NCBI GenBank assembly: GCA_002862965.1
Contig: PKCW01000010.1
Coordinates: 1-6,715 of the forward strand
Source of the DNA: Pseudomonadota bacterium
GTDB lineage: Bacteria; Pseudomonadota; Gammaproteobacteria; UBA5335
DNA: 6,715 nt
Direction of reading: 5' to 3'
The notes under the pieces were generated by a model that worked only from the letters and a program-made list of their open reading frames with translations, had not been told where the DNA came from and ran no database searches. A program made the position numbers and the translations under genes. This document shows, piece after piece, positions 1-6,151 of the stretch (positions within the stretch are counted from its first letter, which is position 1; the number at the start of each line of letters is the position of its first letter).

Positions 1-91
1 CCCCGGTATAGCGTTTCGCTTGGCCTTTTATATTCAAAATGATACGGACCCTGTGTGCGGCGACGCTGCGATAATACGTGTAAAGCTCCAT
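1..91 (-). CDS. maiA: Maleylacetoacetate isomerase / zeta-class glutathione S-transferase, N-terminal fragment
   Basis: An ATG at 91-89 on the minus strand opens a frame with no stop for 30 codons to the window edge, so the 3' part is missing. The peptide begins MELYTYYRS-VAAHRVRI and continues ILNIKG. This matches the start of bacterial zeta-class glutathione transferases, which typically read (K/E)LY-Y-RSSAAYRVRIALNLKG: first beta strand, then the glutathione-activating serine loop and helix 1. Family members isomerise maleylacetoacetate (or maleylpyruvate) to the fumaryl form using glutathione, in tyrosine or gentisate breakdown in the cytoplasm. A purine-rich GAGAGG lies about 10 bases before the ATG. 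The second serine of the usual SSA motif is valine here (S9-V10-A11). The gene points the same way as pmbA, 186 bases downstream of it. The family call is fairly firm; the exact substrate cannot be settled from 30 residues. Confidence 0.72.
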   Translation of the reverse strand, partial: MELYTYYRSVAAHRVRIILNIKGQAKRYTG

Positions 92-124
92 CGTCTGCCG
101 ACCTCTCTATCCGAAAAGTTCATC

Positions 125-153
125 GGGGAACCGTGCGGCCGGGAGTGTTCCCC
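125..153 (-). terminator. Weak hairpin between pmbA and maiA, possible terminator
   Basis: GGGGAAC at 125-131 and GTTCCCC at 147-153 form a perfect 7-bp inverted repeat with a 15-base loop, about 125 bases past the pmbA stop on the minus strand. A short T-run (CTTTTC on the minus strand) follows, but several bases away from the stem. The long loop and displaced T-tract make this a poor intrinsic terminator, and it may be chance. The rest of 92-277 shows nothing coding. Confidence 0.2.
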
Positions 154-277
154 CGACAAGGAATCGTGCCGACACCCGCCGCATTTTTCAAAGCCCGGCG
201 TCGCGCGTGGACCGACGCCCATCTCGCGACGCGCCGATTCTTCCAGTGGCTGACGGGCGGCTCGCGGACAGCCGACG

Positions 278-1648
278 TCAAGCCGATCCGGCCACCGTCA
301 TGGACTCGATCAATATCGATCCGCAATGGATGCTGCCGCGGGCGTCGAGATCCGCTCCCGTCGCCAGGATCTGGCGGAACATATCCTTCAGATTGCCGGC
401 AATGGTGACCTCATCCACGGCGTGCACGACTTGTCCATGCTCGACCCAGAAACCCGCGGCCCCGCGCGAATAATCGCCGGTCACGAGATTCACCCCCTGC
501 CCCATCACCTCGGTGACCCACAGGCCGGTGTCCAGCATCCGCACCAACTCTGCCTCTCCGCCGTGACCCGTGGGCTCGATGATCAGGTTGTGCACGCCGC
601 CCGCATTGCCGGTCGACTGCCGCCCGAGGCGGCGGGCGGAATAGCTGTCGAGCACATATCGCGCAAGGACGCCGTCCCGGACTAAGTCGCTCGCCGCCGT
701 GGCCACCCCTTCGCCATCGAAGGCGGCGCTGGCCATGGCCTGAGGCAAAAGCGGCTGTTCATGCAGATGCAGCCCTGGGCTCATGACCTGCTGGCCCAGC
801 TTGTCCTGCAGGAAACTCATCTGGCGATACAACGCCCCGCCGCTCACCGCGCCGACCAGATGGCGGATCAGACTGCGGGCCACCTCGGGGGCAAACAGCA
901 CCGGTACGCGGCGCGTCGACAGGGTGCGGGCGCCGAGGCGGGCCAAGGCTCGTTCGGCAGCGCGCCGCCCCACCGCTTCGGGTGCGGGCAGATGCTGGGG
1001 ATTGCGCACGCTCTCGTACCAGCCCTCGCGCTGCATCTGGCCGTCCGCCTGCGCAATGAGCCCCAGCCCCATGCCATGTGATGACCCGCAGCGTATTCCC
1101 CGAAATCCAAGGCTGTTGCCCAGCACCGAGACCCCCAGCCCGGTCTGCAGCCCCGCGCCTTCGGATTGCTGCAGACGGGGGTCCACCGCCAGGGCAGCGG
1201 CTTCCATCGCCAGCGCCCGCTCGATGGCGCGCGCAGGGGTCATGTCCCAAGGATGGTAGAGGTCGAGGTCGAGCGCCTTCCAGGCCATCAGGTCCGGCTC
1301 GGGAAGACCGGCAGCCGGATCGGCCTCGGTATGTTGCGCCAGATCGCAGGCGCCGTCGACGGCCGCTGCGATCGCTTCGGGGCGCAGGTCCGTCGTGCTC
1401 GCGCCGCCCTTGCGACCGCGAAAGTAGACCGTGACCCCCAAGCCGCGATCGCGCTCGTGCTCCAAGGTCTCGACATCGCCGCCGCGCACGCCAACCGAGT
1501 ATCCCACGCGCAGTCCGACCTGGGCCTGGGCGGCATCGGCGCCGCGGGCACGGGCACGGGCCAATGCCTGATCCACGGCGGCCTCCAAGGCCGGCAACTG
1601 AGGCCTCAGGTCGGGAAGCGAGGCCTGTGAAGTCATCTCCCCTGTCAC
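278..1648 (-). CDS. pmbA: PmbA/TldE, partner subunit of the TldD/TldE metalloprotease
   Basis: PmbA (TldE) pairs with TldD in a cytoplasmic protease that finishes maturation of modified peptides such as microcin B17 and degrades unfolded CcdA in E. coli. The 456-residue product is collinear with E. coli PmbA (450 residues). Recognisable blocks are GVTVYFRGRKGGAS-TDL near residues 72-88, DLDLYHPWD near 128-136, HLVGAVSGGALYR in the middle, SYSARRLG-STGNAGG, and near the C-terminus GDYSRGAAGFWVE, TIAGNLKDM and CGSILIE ending VAGSA. As usual for TldE, it has no HExxxH metal motif; that belongs to TldD, which is not in this window. The frame can start at GTG 1648 or ATG 1636. AGGGGAG directly abuts the ATG and GTG has no clear ribosome binding site, so the start is undecided. 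Full length, with no frameshift. Confidence 0.95.
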   Translation of the reverse strand: MTGEMTSQASLPDLRPQLPALEAAVDQALARARARGADAAQAQVGLRVGYSVGVRGGDVETLEHERDRGLGVTVYFRGRKGGASTTDLRPEAIAAAVDGACDLAQHTEADPAAGLPEPDLMAWKALDLDLYHPWDMTPARAIERALAMEAAALAVDPRLQQSEGAGLQTGLGVSVLGNSLGFRGIRCGSSHGMGLGLIAQADGQMQREGWYESVRNPQHLPAPEAVGRRAAERALARLGARTLSTRRVPVLFAPEVARSLIRHLVGAVSGGALYRQMSFLQDKLGQQVMSPGLHLHEQPLLPQAMASAAFDGEGVATAASDLVRDGVLARYVLDSYSARRLGRQSTGNAGGVHNLIIEPTGHGGEAELVRMLDTGLWVTEVMGQGVNLVTGDYSRGAAGFWVEHGQVVHAVDEVTIAGNLKDMFRQILATGADLDARGSIHCGSILIESMTVAGSA

Positions 1649-1678
1649 GTCAGCTGTCCATCGGCCGCGAGTCTCACG

Positions 1679-1687
1679 ATTCTAACA
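1679..1687 (-). promoter_or_regulatory. Candidate extended -10 promoter for pmbA
   Basis: On the minus strand the sequence reads TGTTAGAAT: a TG dinucleotide, one base, then TAGAAT, which matches the sigma-70 -10 consensus at five of six positions in the extended -10 arrangement. Transcription would begin near 1672, leaving a leader of about 25 bases to GTG 1648 or 37 to ATG 1636. The -35 position 17 bases upstream (CCCACG) is not consensus-like, which is tolerated at extended -10 promoters. Inferred from sequence only. Confidence 0.45.
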
Positions 1688-1920
1688 GTCCTCGTCCTCG
1701 GCGTGGGTCGGTCGATCGCTGGATCGCCATCTGAAGCGAGTTCGCATCGGCCCTCAAGGCGGGCAATTGTCCTCTTGCGTTTAAGGATCGAATCTCCTAG
1801 CCTGCGCCGTTGATCCTGGGTGTAACGTCGCGCATACGCCAACGTGCTTCCAATGCTTTGTTCGTGGAATCGCGGCGCCGGCCACAGGGAAGTCAATCCA
1901 CCCAAAGGGACTAGGAAACG

Positions 1921-3117
1921 ATGGCCTACGATACGAGGTATCTGCGGGGCAAGGCGGCAATCGTCGGCGCCGCGGATGAGGTCTCGCCCACCGGCGAGCT
2001 TCATCTGACCGAGCGCGAGCTCGAAGTCAAAGTCATCCACGCCGCGCTGGAAGACGCCGGACTCAAGCTGTCCGATGTGGACGGCCTGTTCTGTACCGGC
2101 ATGATGATGCCCAGTCTGGAGCTGGCCGAGCATCTGGGCATTCGCCCGCGCTATACCGACAGCACCATGACCGGCGGCTCGAGCTTCGAGGTCCACGTCG
2201 AGCACGCGGCAGCAGCCATCGCGCTCGGCCTGTGCGAAGTCGCGGTCTCGGTCTATGCCCAGACACCGCGCTCGAAGGGCGGCCTGACGGGCGGCATGGC
2301 CGCCATGATGAACGCCTTCGACCGCAAGAACCCGCCGCCTTTCCTGGAATGGGAGATGCCGGCCGGCCTGATGCTGCCCGCAGGCGCCTATGCTCTCGCC
2401 GCCAGCCGCCATCAACATCTCTATGGCACGACGTCCGAGCAGCTCGCGCAGATCGCCGTGTCGACCCGCAAGTGGGCGCAGATGAACCCGCGCGCGCGCT
2501 ATCAGGAGCCGATGAGCATCGAGGACGTGCTCAATTCTCCGCTGGTCTGCGACCCGCTGCATCGCTATGACTGCTGCCTTGTCACCGACGGCGCCGGCGC
2601 GGTGGTCATCACCAGCGCCGAACGGGCCCGTCACCTGAAGAAGAAACCCGTATACGTTCTGGGTGCCGGCACCCACCACGACCACGCCATGATGATCTCG
2701 GAAATGCCCGAGCTGACCGTCACCCCCGGCGCCGTTTCCGCGCCCAAGGCCTTCAACATGGCCGGCGTGACGCCGAAGGACATCGACTTGGTGATGACCT
2801 ACGATTCCTTCACCATCACCGTGCTGATGTCGCTGGAAGACATGGGTTTCTGTCCCAAGGGGGAAGGCGGCCGCTTCGTGGAAGACGGCAAGCTCGGCCC
2901 CGGCGGCGCACTGCCGACCAACACCAACGGCGGCGGCCTCTCCTATACCCACCCGGGCATGTACGGCATGTTCCTGCTGGTGGAAGCCACCAAGCAGTTG
3001 CGCGGCGAAGGCGGTCCGCGGCAGGTGCCCGACGCCAAGCTGGCCGTGGCGCACGGCGTGGGCGGAGTCCTGTCGGCCTGCTCCACTGTGGTCCTGGGTA
3101 CGGAGGAAACGCTATGA
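1921..3117 (+). CDS. Thiolase-fold protein of the Ltp2/SCP-x type lacking the catalytic cysteines
   Basis: A 398-residue thiolase-superfamily protein starting at ATG 1921 with AGGA four bases upstream. The N-terminal half carries GKAAIVGAADEVSP (9-22) and the helix HAAAAIALG after T84-G-G-S-S-F89. At that place condensing thiolases carry the nucleophilic cysteine, and none is present. The C-terminal half has YDSFTI (Y294), LEDMGFCPKGEGGRFV, NTNGGG (334-339), Y342-T-H-P345 and H-G-V-G-G near 380; in true thiolases the last of these is C-x-G-G-G. The same layout is found in Ltp2-like aldolases that work with DUF35 proteins on CoA thioesters, as in retro-aldol cleavage of steroid side chains. 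The next gene is such a DUF35 protein, translationally coupled. A retro-aldolase, acyltransfer or CoA-binding role is inferred; the substrate is unknown. No other sterol or beta-oxidation gene is visible here. Databases often label such proteins acetyl-CoA acetyltransferase, which the missing cysteines argue against. Confidence 0.88.
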   Translation: MAYDTRYLRGKAAIVGAADEVSPTGELHLTERELEVKVIHAALEDAGLKLSDVDGLFCTGMMMPSLELAEHLGIRPRYTDSTMTGGSSFEVHVEHAAAAIALGLCEVAVSVYAQTPRSKGGLTGGMAAMMNAFDRKNPPPFLEWEMPAGLMLPAGAYALAASRHQHLYGTTSEQLAQIAVSTRKWAQMNPRARYQEPMSIEDVLNSPLVCDPLHRYDCCLVTDGAGAVVITSAERARHLKKKPVYVLGAGTHHDHAMMISEMPELTVTPGAVSAPKAFNMAGVTPKDIDLVMTYDSFTITVLMSLEDMGFCPKGEGGRFVEDGKLGPGGALPTNTNGGGLSYTHPGMYGMFLLVEATKQLRGEGGPRQVPDAKLAVAHGVGGVLSACSTVVLGTEETL

Positions 3118-3515
3118 GTCGCATGATGATGGGCACCTCGCCCCACGCCGAACCGTTCTGGAAGGCGACCGAAGAAAAGAAGCTGATGCTCCAGTACAGC
3201 CCGGAGTCGGAGCGCTACTATCACTACCCCCGTGAGGCTGTGGTGATCTCGCCCAAGACGGGCGCGGTGGAGTGGCGAGAATCTCAGGGCCTGGGGGAGG
3301 TTTACGCCTTCAGTGTCATGCGCAAGCCCGGCAATCCGGCCATGGGGGCCCGCGTCCCCTACGTCGTCGCCATCGTGCAACTCACCGAAGGCGTGCGGAT
3401 GATGACCAATGTCGTCAACTGCCCCCTGGAAGACGTCAAAGTCGGCATGAAGGTCAAGGTCTCCTGGGAAGAATTGCCCAAGGGGCGCCATTTTCCGGTC
3501 TTCGAGCCGGCTTGA
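3114..3515 (+). CDS. DUF35 / OB-fold protein with a degenerate zinc ribbon, partner of the thiolase-fold protein
   Basis: A 133-residue protein of the DUF35 family (N-terminal helix, rubredoxin-like zinc ribbon, OB fold). Its start overlaps the upstream stop as ATGA, and GGAGG sits seven bases before the ATG, so the two genes are co-translated. The amphipathic N-terminus (PHAEPFWKATEEKKLMLQ, about 10-27) matches the partner-binding helix of the family. The OB-fold part carries G59-L-G-E-V-Y-A-F-S and VPYVVAIVQLTEGVRMM. Zinc-binding members read RCxxCG-(Y/F)-HPPR followed by CPxCG. Here the ligand positions are S29, S32, S46 and T49, while the surrounding frame (YYHYPRE and the EWRES strand) is kept. 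The ribbon is therefore probably folded without zinc. Known relatives act as scaffold or acyl-CoA-binding subunits of thiolase-fold enzymes, for example with Ltp2 aldolases or archaeal thiolase/HMG-CoA synthase. Alternative starts at ATG 3123, 3126 or 3129 are less well placed for the ribosome site. Confidence 0.88.
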   Translation: MSRMMMGTSPHAEPFWKATEEKKLMLQYSPESERYYHYPREAVVISPKTGAVEWRESQGLGEVYAFSVMRKPGNPAMGARVPYVVAIVQLTEGVRMMTNVVNCPLEDVKVGMKVKVSWEELPKGRHFPVFEPA

Positions 3516-3527
3516 GTCCAGTTCCTG

Positions 3528-3551
3528 CAGGCGGGGAGCGGTCCCCGCCTG
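3528..3551 (+). terminator. Strong hairpin between the DUF35 gene and pdxH, terminator-like
   Basis: CAGGCGGGGA (3528-3537) and TCCCCGCCTG (3542-3551) form a perfect 10-bp GC-rich stem with the 4-base loop GCGG, 12 bases after the DUF35 stop. The downstream tract (TTCCCGTCA) has only two adjacent Ts, so intrinsic termination would be weak. It may end the thiolase/DUF35 message or protect its 3' end. It finishes only 10 bases before the pdxH ATG, and its left arm and loop contain GGGGAG, the only Shine-Dalgarno-like run near that gene. Confidence 0.6.
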
Positions 3552-3561
3552 TTCCCGTCAG

Positions 3562-4191
3562 ATGGACGTTCCATTGACCACACAGCTTTGCGCACTCGAC
3601 GAAGATACGGCGCCCGCCCAACCGTGGGGCTTGTTCCGGGAATGGTATGCGGCCGCACATCCGCTGCACCCGCCCGAACCGGACGCCATGGCGCTGGCAA
3701 CCGTCGGTGTCGATGGGCGTCCCAGCGCACGCATCGTGCTGCTCAAGCACTTCGATGAAAACGGCTTCGTTTTCCATTCCCACTATGAAAGCCGCAAGGG
3801 CGAAGAACTCGCCCACAACCCGTCTGCCGCATTGCTGTTCTACTGGCCGGCCCAACTCCGGCAGGTGCGCATCGAAGGCAGTGCGGAGCGCGCGGATCCG
3901 GCCGAGTCGGATGCGTACTTCAGCTCGCGGCCACGCGGGAGCCAGCTGGGCGCCTGGGCGTCTCCGCAAAGCCGGGTGTTGCAGGGGCGCAAGGATCTCG
4001 AGAGCCGACTCGACCGTTTTACGCACGAGTTCGATGGTCAGGCCATTCCGCGTCCGCCGCAGTGGGGTGGATACCGCCTTGTTCCCTTGCGGTTCGAATT
4101 CTGGCAAGCCCGGCCAGACCGGCTGCATGATCGATTGGCCTATCAGTGCCGGACGGATCACACCTGGTCACTGGAACGGCTTGCTCCCTGA
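3562..4191 (+). CDS. pdxH: Pyridoxine/pyridoxamine 5'-phosphate oxidase
   Basis: PdxH oxidises pyridoxine or pyridoxamine phosphate to pyridoxal phosphate with FMN and O2 in the cytoplasm, the last step of vitamin B6 synthesis and salvage. The 209-residue product shows R57-I-V-L-L-K62 (FMN and substrate contacts), SRKGEEL with HNPSAALLFYW, Y119-F-S-S-R123-P-R-G-S127-Q-L-G-A-W (PLP phosphate pocket), WGGYRLVP, EFWQ, R187-L-H189-D-R (substrate binding) and the family C-terminus RLAP. These residues sit a constant 10 positions lower than in E. coli PdxH (218 residues). The N-terminus is shorter and lacks the REY-x3-GL segment that covers the E. coli active site. No good ribosome site precedes ATG 3562, so the start is the least certain part; a hairpin ends 10 bases upstream. 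The stop is followed in the same frame by a possible small gene. Confidence 0.95.
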   Translation: MDVPLTTQLCALDEDTAPAQPWGLFREWYAAAHPLHPPEPDAMALATVGVDGRPSARIVLLKHFDENGFVFHSHYESRKGEELAHNPSAALLFYWPAQLRQVRIEGSAERADPAESDAYFSSRPRGSQLGAWASPQSRVLQGRKDLESRLDRFTHEFDGQAIPRPPQWGGYRLVPLRFEFWQARPDRLHDRLAYQCRTDHTWSLERLAP

Positions 4192-4200
4192 TTCTGCCGG

Positions 4201-4317
4201 ATGCCGATCAACAATCAAACCCGCCCACCGCTTGATTTGTCGCTCGAGGTGGACAATCATCAGGCCCTTTTACCCCGCCTCCAGACGGGGATGAGCGCCT
4301 ATTGGAGCCCATTGTGA
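4201..4317 (+). CDS. Possible 38-residue small protein coupled to fabA
   Basis: An ATG nine bases after the pdxH stop, in the same frame as pdxH, opens 38 codons ending at TGA 4315-4317. That stop overlaps the proposed GTG start of fabA as GTGA. The peptide begins [19 protein letters not shown] and ends [11 protein letters not shown] recognise no family, and there is no signal peptide or membrane segment. By hand count the GC content by codon position is about 58, 42 and 71 percent, the third-position-rich order expected of a real gene in GC-rich DNA, although 38 codons is a small sample. It has no Shine-Dalgarno sequence and would depend on re-initiation after pdxH. An internal ATG at 4291 would give an 8-codon leader with the same coupling to fabA. 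It may instead be untranslated spacer. Confidence 0.35.
   Translation: MPINNQTRPPLDLSLEVDNHQALLPRLQTGMSAYWSPL
4232..4260 (+). promoter_or_regulatory. Candidate sigma-70 promoter for fabA-fabB
   Basis: TTGATT (4232-4237) and AATCAT (4255-4260), separated by 17 bases, each match the sigma-70 hexamers at four of six positions. Transcription would begin near 4267, about 47 bases before GTG 4314. TTGATT is also the right arm of a 6-bp inverted repeat with AATCAA at 4213-4218, which could be an operator or chance. A start here would let fabAB be expressed apart from pdxH. Weak evidence. Confidence 0.28.
4304..4307 (+). promoter_or_regulatory. Ribosome binding site that selects the GTG start of fabA
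   Basis: GGAG at 4304-4307 is followed by six bases and then GTG 4314, an ideal spacing. The in-frame TTG at 4302 overlaps this GGAG and has no well-placed site of its own. The GTG is therefore the better start and gives 170 residues, close to E. coli FabA at 172. Confidence 0.6.
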
Positions 4318-4826
4318 GACCTGCTTCACTGGATCTCGAAGATCTGTTGACCTGCGGCCGAGGCGAGATGTTCGGTCCCGGAAATGCCCAGCTCCCGCTG
4401 CCACCGATGCTGATGTTCGACCGCATCACGCACATCAGCGAGGACGGCGGCTCATACGGCAAAGGTCAGGTCGTGGCCGAACTCGACATCCGCCCGGACC
4501 TCTGGTTCTTCCAGTGCCACTTTCAAGGCGATCCGGTCATGCCCGGCTGTCTGGGTCTGGACGCGATGTGGCAACTGATGGGTTTTCACCTGGCCTGGCT
4601 GGGCGCCCCGGGTCGCGGCCGCGCCCTCGGTGTCGGCGAAGTCAAGTTCACGGGACAAGTGCTTCCCACTGCCAAAAGGGTGACGTATACACTGGATTTG
4701 AAACGGGTCATCCTGCGACGACTGGTCATGGGCATCGGTGACGCCACACTCCGTGTGGACGGACACGAGATCTACACCGCCAAAGACCTGCGGGCGGGCC
4801 TGTTCACCTCCACGGCCAACTTCTGA
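4314..4826 (+). CDS. fabA: 3-hydroxydecanoyl-ACP dehydratase/isomerase
   Basis: FabA dehydrates (3R)-hydroxydecanoyl-ACP and isomerises the trans-2 product to cis-3-decenoyl-ACP, the branch point for unsaturated fatty acids in the type II system. The 170-residue product (GTG start) aligns end to end with E. coli FabA. It has [12 protein letters not shown] near the N-terminus, then LWFFQCH69[13 protein letters not shown]83AMWQL, where H69 and D83 are the catalytic pair, then [26 protein letters not shown] and [12 protein letters not shown] at the C-terminus. The hotdog-fold central helix and dimer segments are intact. An upstream in-frame TTG at 4302 would add four residues. fabB follows after a 44-base gap on the same strand, the classic pairing. 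The GTG start overlaps the stop of a small upstream frame, so translation may be partly coupled. Confidence 0.97.
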   Translation: MRPASLDLEDLLTCGRGEMFGPGNAQLPLPPMLMFDRITHISEDGGSYGKGQVVAELDIRPDLWFFQCHFQGDPVMPGCLGLDAMWQLMGFHLAWLGAPGRGRALGVGEVKFTGQVLPTAKRVTYTLDLKRVILRRLVMGIGDATLRVDGHEIYTAKDLRAGLFTSTANF

Positions 4827-4855
4827 TGCGCCGTGGATCCGAGCAACTTCACGCG

Positions 4856-4863
4856 GGAGGAGG
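4856..4863 (+). promoter_or_regulatory. Strong Shine-Dalgarno site setting the fabB start
   Basis: GGAGGAGG ends seven bases before ATG 4871, near-perfect complementarity to the 16S rRNA 3' end. The frame is open further upstream to ATG 4826, but that would add 15 residues not found in FabB proteins, so 4871 is the start. Confidence 0.85.
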
Positions 4864-4870
4864 GATACCG

Positions 4871-6088
4871 ATGAAACGCGTTGTGGTAACCGGTCTGGGC
4901 ATCGTCTCCAGCATCGGCAACAACAAGACGGAAGTGCTGGACAGCCTGCGCGCCGGCCGCTCGGGCATCAGTCACCAGCCGGAGTATGCCGAGCAGGGCC
5001 TGCGCTCCCACGTGGCGGGATCGGTTCGCCTGGACGTCGCCGACCTCATCGACCGCAAGCTGCTGCGCTTCATGGCCGATGGGCACGCCTATGCCTGGCT
5101 GGCGATGCAGGAAGCGATCGCCGATGCCGGCCTGCCGGCGGATCTGGTGTCGAATCTGCGCACGGGGCTCATCGTCGGCGCCGGCGGCGCCTCGCACGAA
5201 AGCATTTTGGAAGGCATAGACACGGTGCGCGCCAAGGGCGTGCGGCGCGTCGGGCCCTACATGGTGACCAAGGCGATGTGCAGCGGCGTGTCGGCGTGCC
5301 TGGCCACCGGCGCTCAGATCAAGGGCATCAACTACGCCATCAGTTCCGCCTGCGCCACGAGCGCGCACTGCATCGGCAACGCCGTCGAACAGATCCAGCT
5401 CGGCAAGCAGGACATCGTCTTCGCCGGCGGCGCGGAGGAAGAACACTGGACCATGGCGTTCATGTTCGACGCCATGGGCGCCCTGTCCAGCAAGTACAAC
5501 GAGACGCCGGAGAGAGCGTCCCGGACCTATGACGCGGATCGTGACGGCTTCGTCATTTCCGGAGGCGGCGGCATTCTGGTCCTTGAAGAACGCGAACACG
5601 CCTTGCGACGGGGCGCGCGTATCCATGCCGAGGTGGTGGGCTACGGCGCCACTTCCGACGGTTATGACATGGTGGCGCCGTCCGGAGAGGGCGCTGTGCG
5701 CTGCATGCGCCAAGCGATGGCGACGGTCGATGCGCCCATCGATTACATCAACACCCATGGCACGAGCACGCCGGTCGGGGACGTGCGTGAGCTGGAGGCC
5801 CTGCGCGAAGTGTTCGGCGACGCGATGCCCCCGCTCTCCTCGACGAAATCCCTGACCGGCCATGCCTTGGGTGCTGCCGGCGTCCACGAAGCCATCTACA
5901 GTCTGCTGATGATGCAGGAAAACTTCATCGCGGCATCAGCCAACATCGAGCGGCTCGATCCCGCCGCAGAGGGCCTGCCCATCGTGCGCGAGCGCCGGGA
6001 TGGCGTGCAGCTGAACACCGTGCTGTCCAACAGCTTCGGCTTCGGGGGCACGAACGCCTCGCTGGTGTTTGCTCGCCACGCGCCGTGA
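4871..6088 (+). CDS. fabB: 3-oxoacyl-ACP synthase I (beta-ketoacyl-ACP synthase I)
   Basis: FabB condenses malonyl-ACP with acyl-ACP and is needed to elongate the cis-unsaturated acyl chains made by FabA. The 405-residue product is nearly the same length as E. coli FabB (406). It begins [18 protein letters not shown] and ends [12 protein letters not shown]. The active site is complete: C161 in [14 protein letters not shown] is the nucleophile, H296 lies in [11 protein letters not shown] and H331 in [14 protein letters not shown], with K326 before it; each lies about two positions from its E. coli counterpart. [10 protein letters not shown] and the [18 protein letters not shown] strand are also typical. 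Its [19 protein letters not shown] segment and its position next to fabA favour FabB over FabF. It is probably co-transcribed with fabA. The 92 bases after it carry the hemN control region, with no clear terminator. Confidence 0.97.
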   Translation: MKRVVVTGLGIVSSIGNNKTEVLDSLRAGRSGISHQPEYAEQGLRSHVAGSVRLDVADLIDRKLLRFMADGHAYAWLAMQEAIADAGLPADLVSNLRTGLIVGAGGASHESILEGIDTVRAKGVRRVGPYMVTKAMCSGVSACLATGAQIKGINYAISSACATSAHCIGNAVEQIQLGKQDIVFAGGAEEEHWTMAFMFDAMGALSSKYNETPERASRTYDADRDGFVISGGGGILVLEEREHALRRGARIHAEVVGYGATSDGYDMVAPSGEGAVRCMRQAMATVDAPIDYINTHGTSTPVGDVRELEALREVFGDAMPPLSSTKSLTGHALGAAGVHEAIYSLLMMQENFIAASANIERLDPAAEGLPIVRERRDGVQLNTVLSNSFGFGGTNASLVFARHAP

Positions 6089-6110
6089 GAAGGTATGCTC
6101 GATCGGCTTA

Positions 6111-6124
6111 TTGACGTAAGTCAT
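6111..6124 (+). promoter_or_regulatory. FNR/ANR-like binding site upstream of hemN
   Basis: TTGAC-GTAA-GTCAT resembles the FNR/ANR consensus TTGAT-N4-ATCAA: the outer TTGA and TCA cores are kept with the correct 4-base spacer. Its centre (6117.5) is about 41 bases before a start predicted from the -10 element at 6146, the position used by class II FNR-activated promoters. hemN genes are known FNR/ANR targets in other gammaproteobacteria, which fits. Binding is inferred. Confidence 0.55.
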
Positions 6125-6145
6125 TGTCGCAGATAGCTCGTGCGC

Positions 6146-6151
6146 TATTCT
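6146..6151 (+). promoter_or_regulatory. Candidate -10 element of the hemN promoter
   Basis: TATTCT matches TATAAT at four of six positions, giving a start near 6158 and a leader of about 23 bases before ATG 6181. No -35 hexamer lies 16-18 bases upstream. This is as expected if an activator at 6111-6124 replaces it. Confidence 0.42.

Noticed and set aside
55..408. A 117-codon plus-strand frame covering the pmbA-maiA gap
   Set aside because: It overlaps the end of pmbA antisense, has low-complexity Arg/Pro-rich content and no conserved block. The minus-strand maiA start explains the left part better.
1810..1838. TTGATC-17-CATACG as a promoter for the thiolase gene
   Set aside because: Only four and three of six positions match consensus, not better than expected by chance in the 272-base spacer.
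1645..3054. A 469-codon open frame on the minus strand opposite the thiolase gene
   Set aside because: It is antisense to a clear thiolase-fold gene. Its product is rich in His, Gly, Arg and Ala with no recognisable motifs, typical of the reverse complement of GC-rich coding DNA.
3454..4161. A 235-codon minus-strand open frame opposite pdxH
   Set aside because: It is antisense to pdxH with every PdxH motif on the plus strand; no ribosome site or motif supports it.
4189..4200. Stop-codon readthrough extending PdxH into the downstream in-frame codons
   Set aside because: PdxH already ends with the canonical RLAP C-terminus, and no readthrough signal is seen after the TGA.
4772..5887. A 371-codon open frame on the minus strand opposite fabB
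   Set aside because: It is a shadow of fabB, whose active-site motifs and length are complete; the antisense product shows no family features.
6111..6116. TTGACG as a -35 hexamer of an ordinary sigma-70 promoter
   Set aside because: The best -10 (TATTCT at 6146) is 29 bases away, and at 17 bases there is only a poor match. Reading it as half of an FNR-type dyad fits better.
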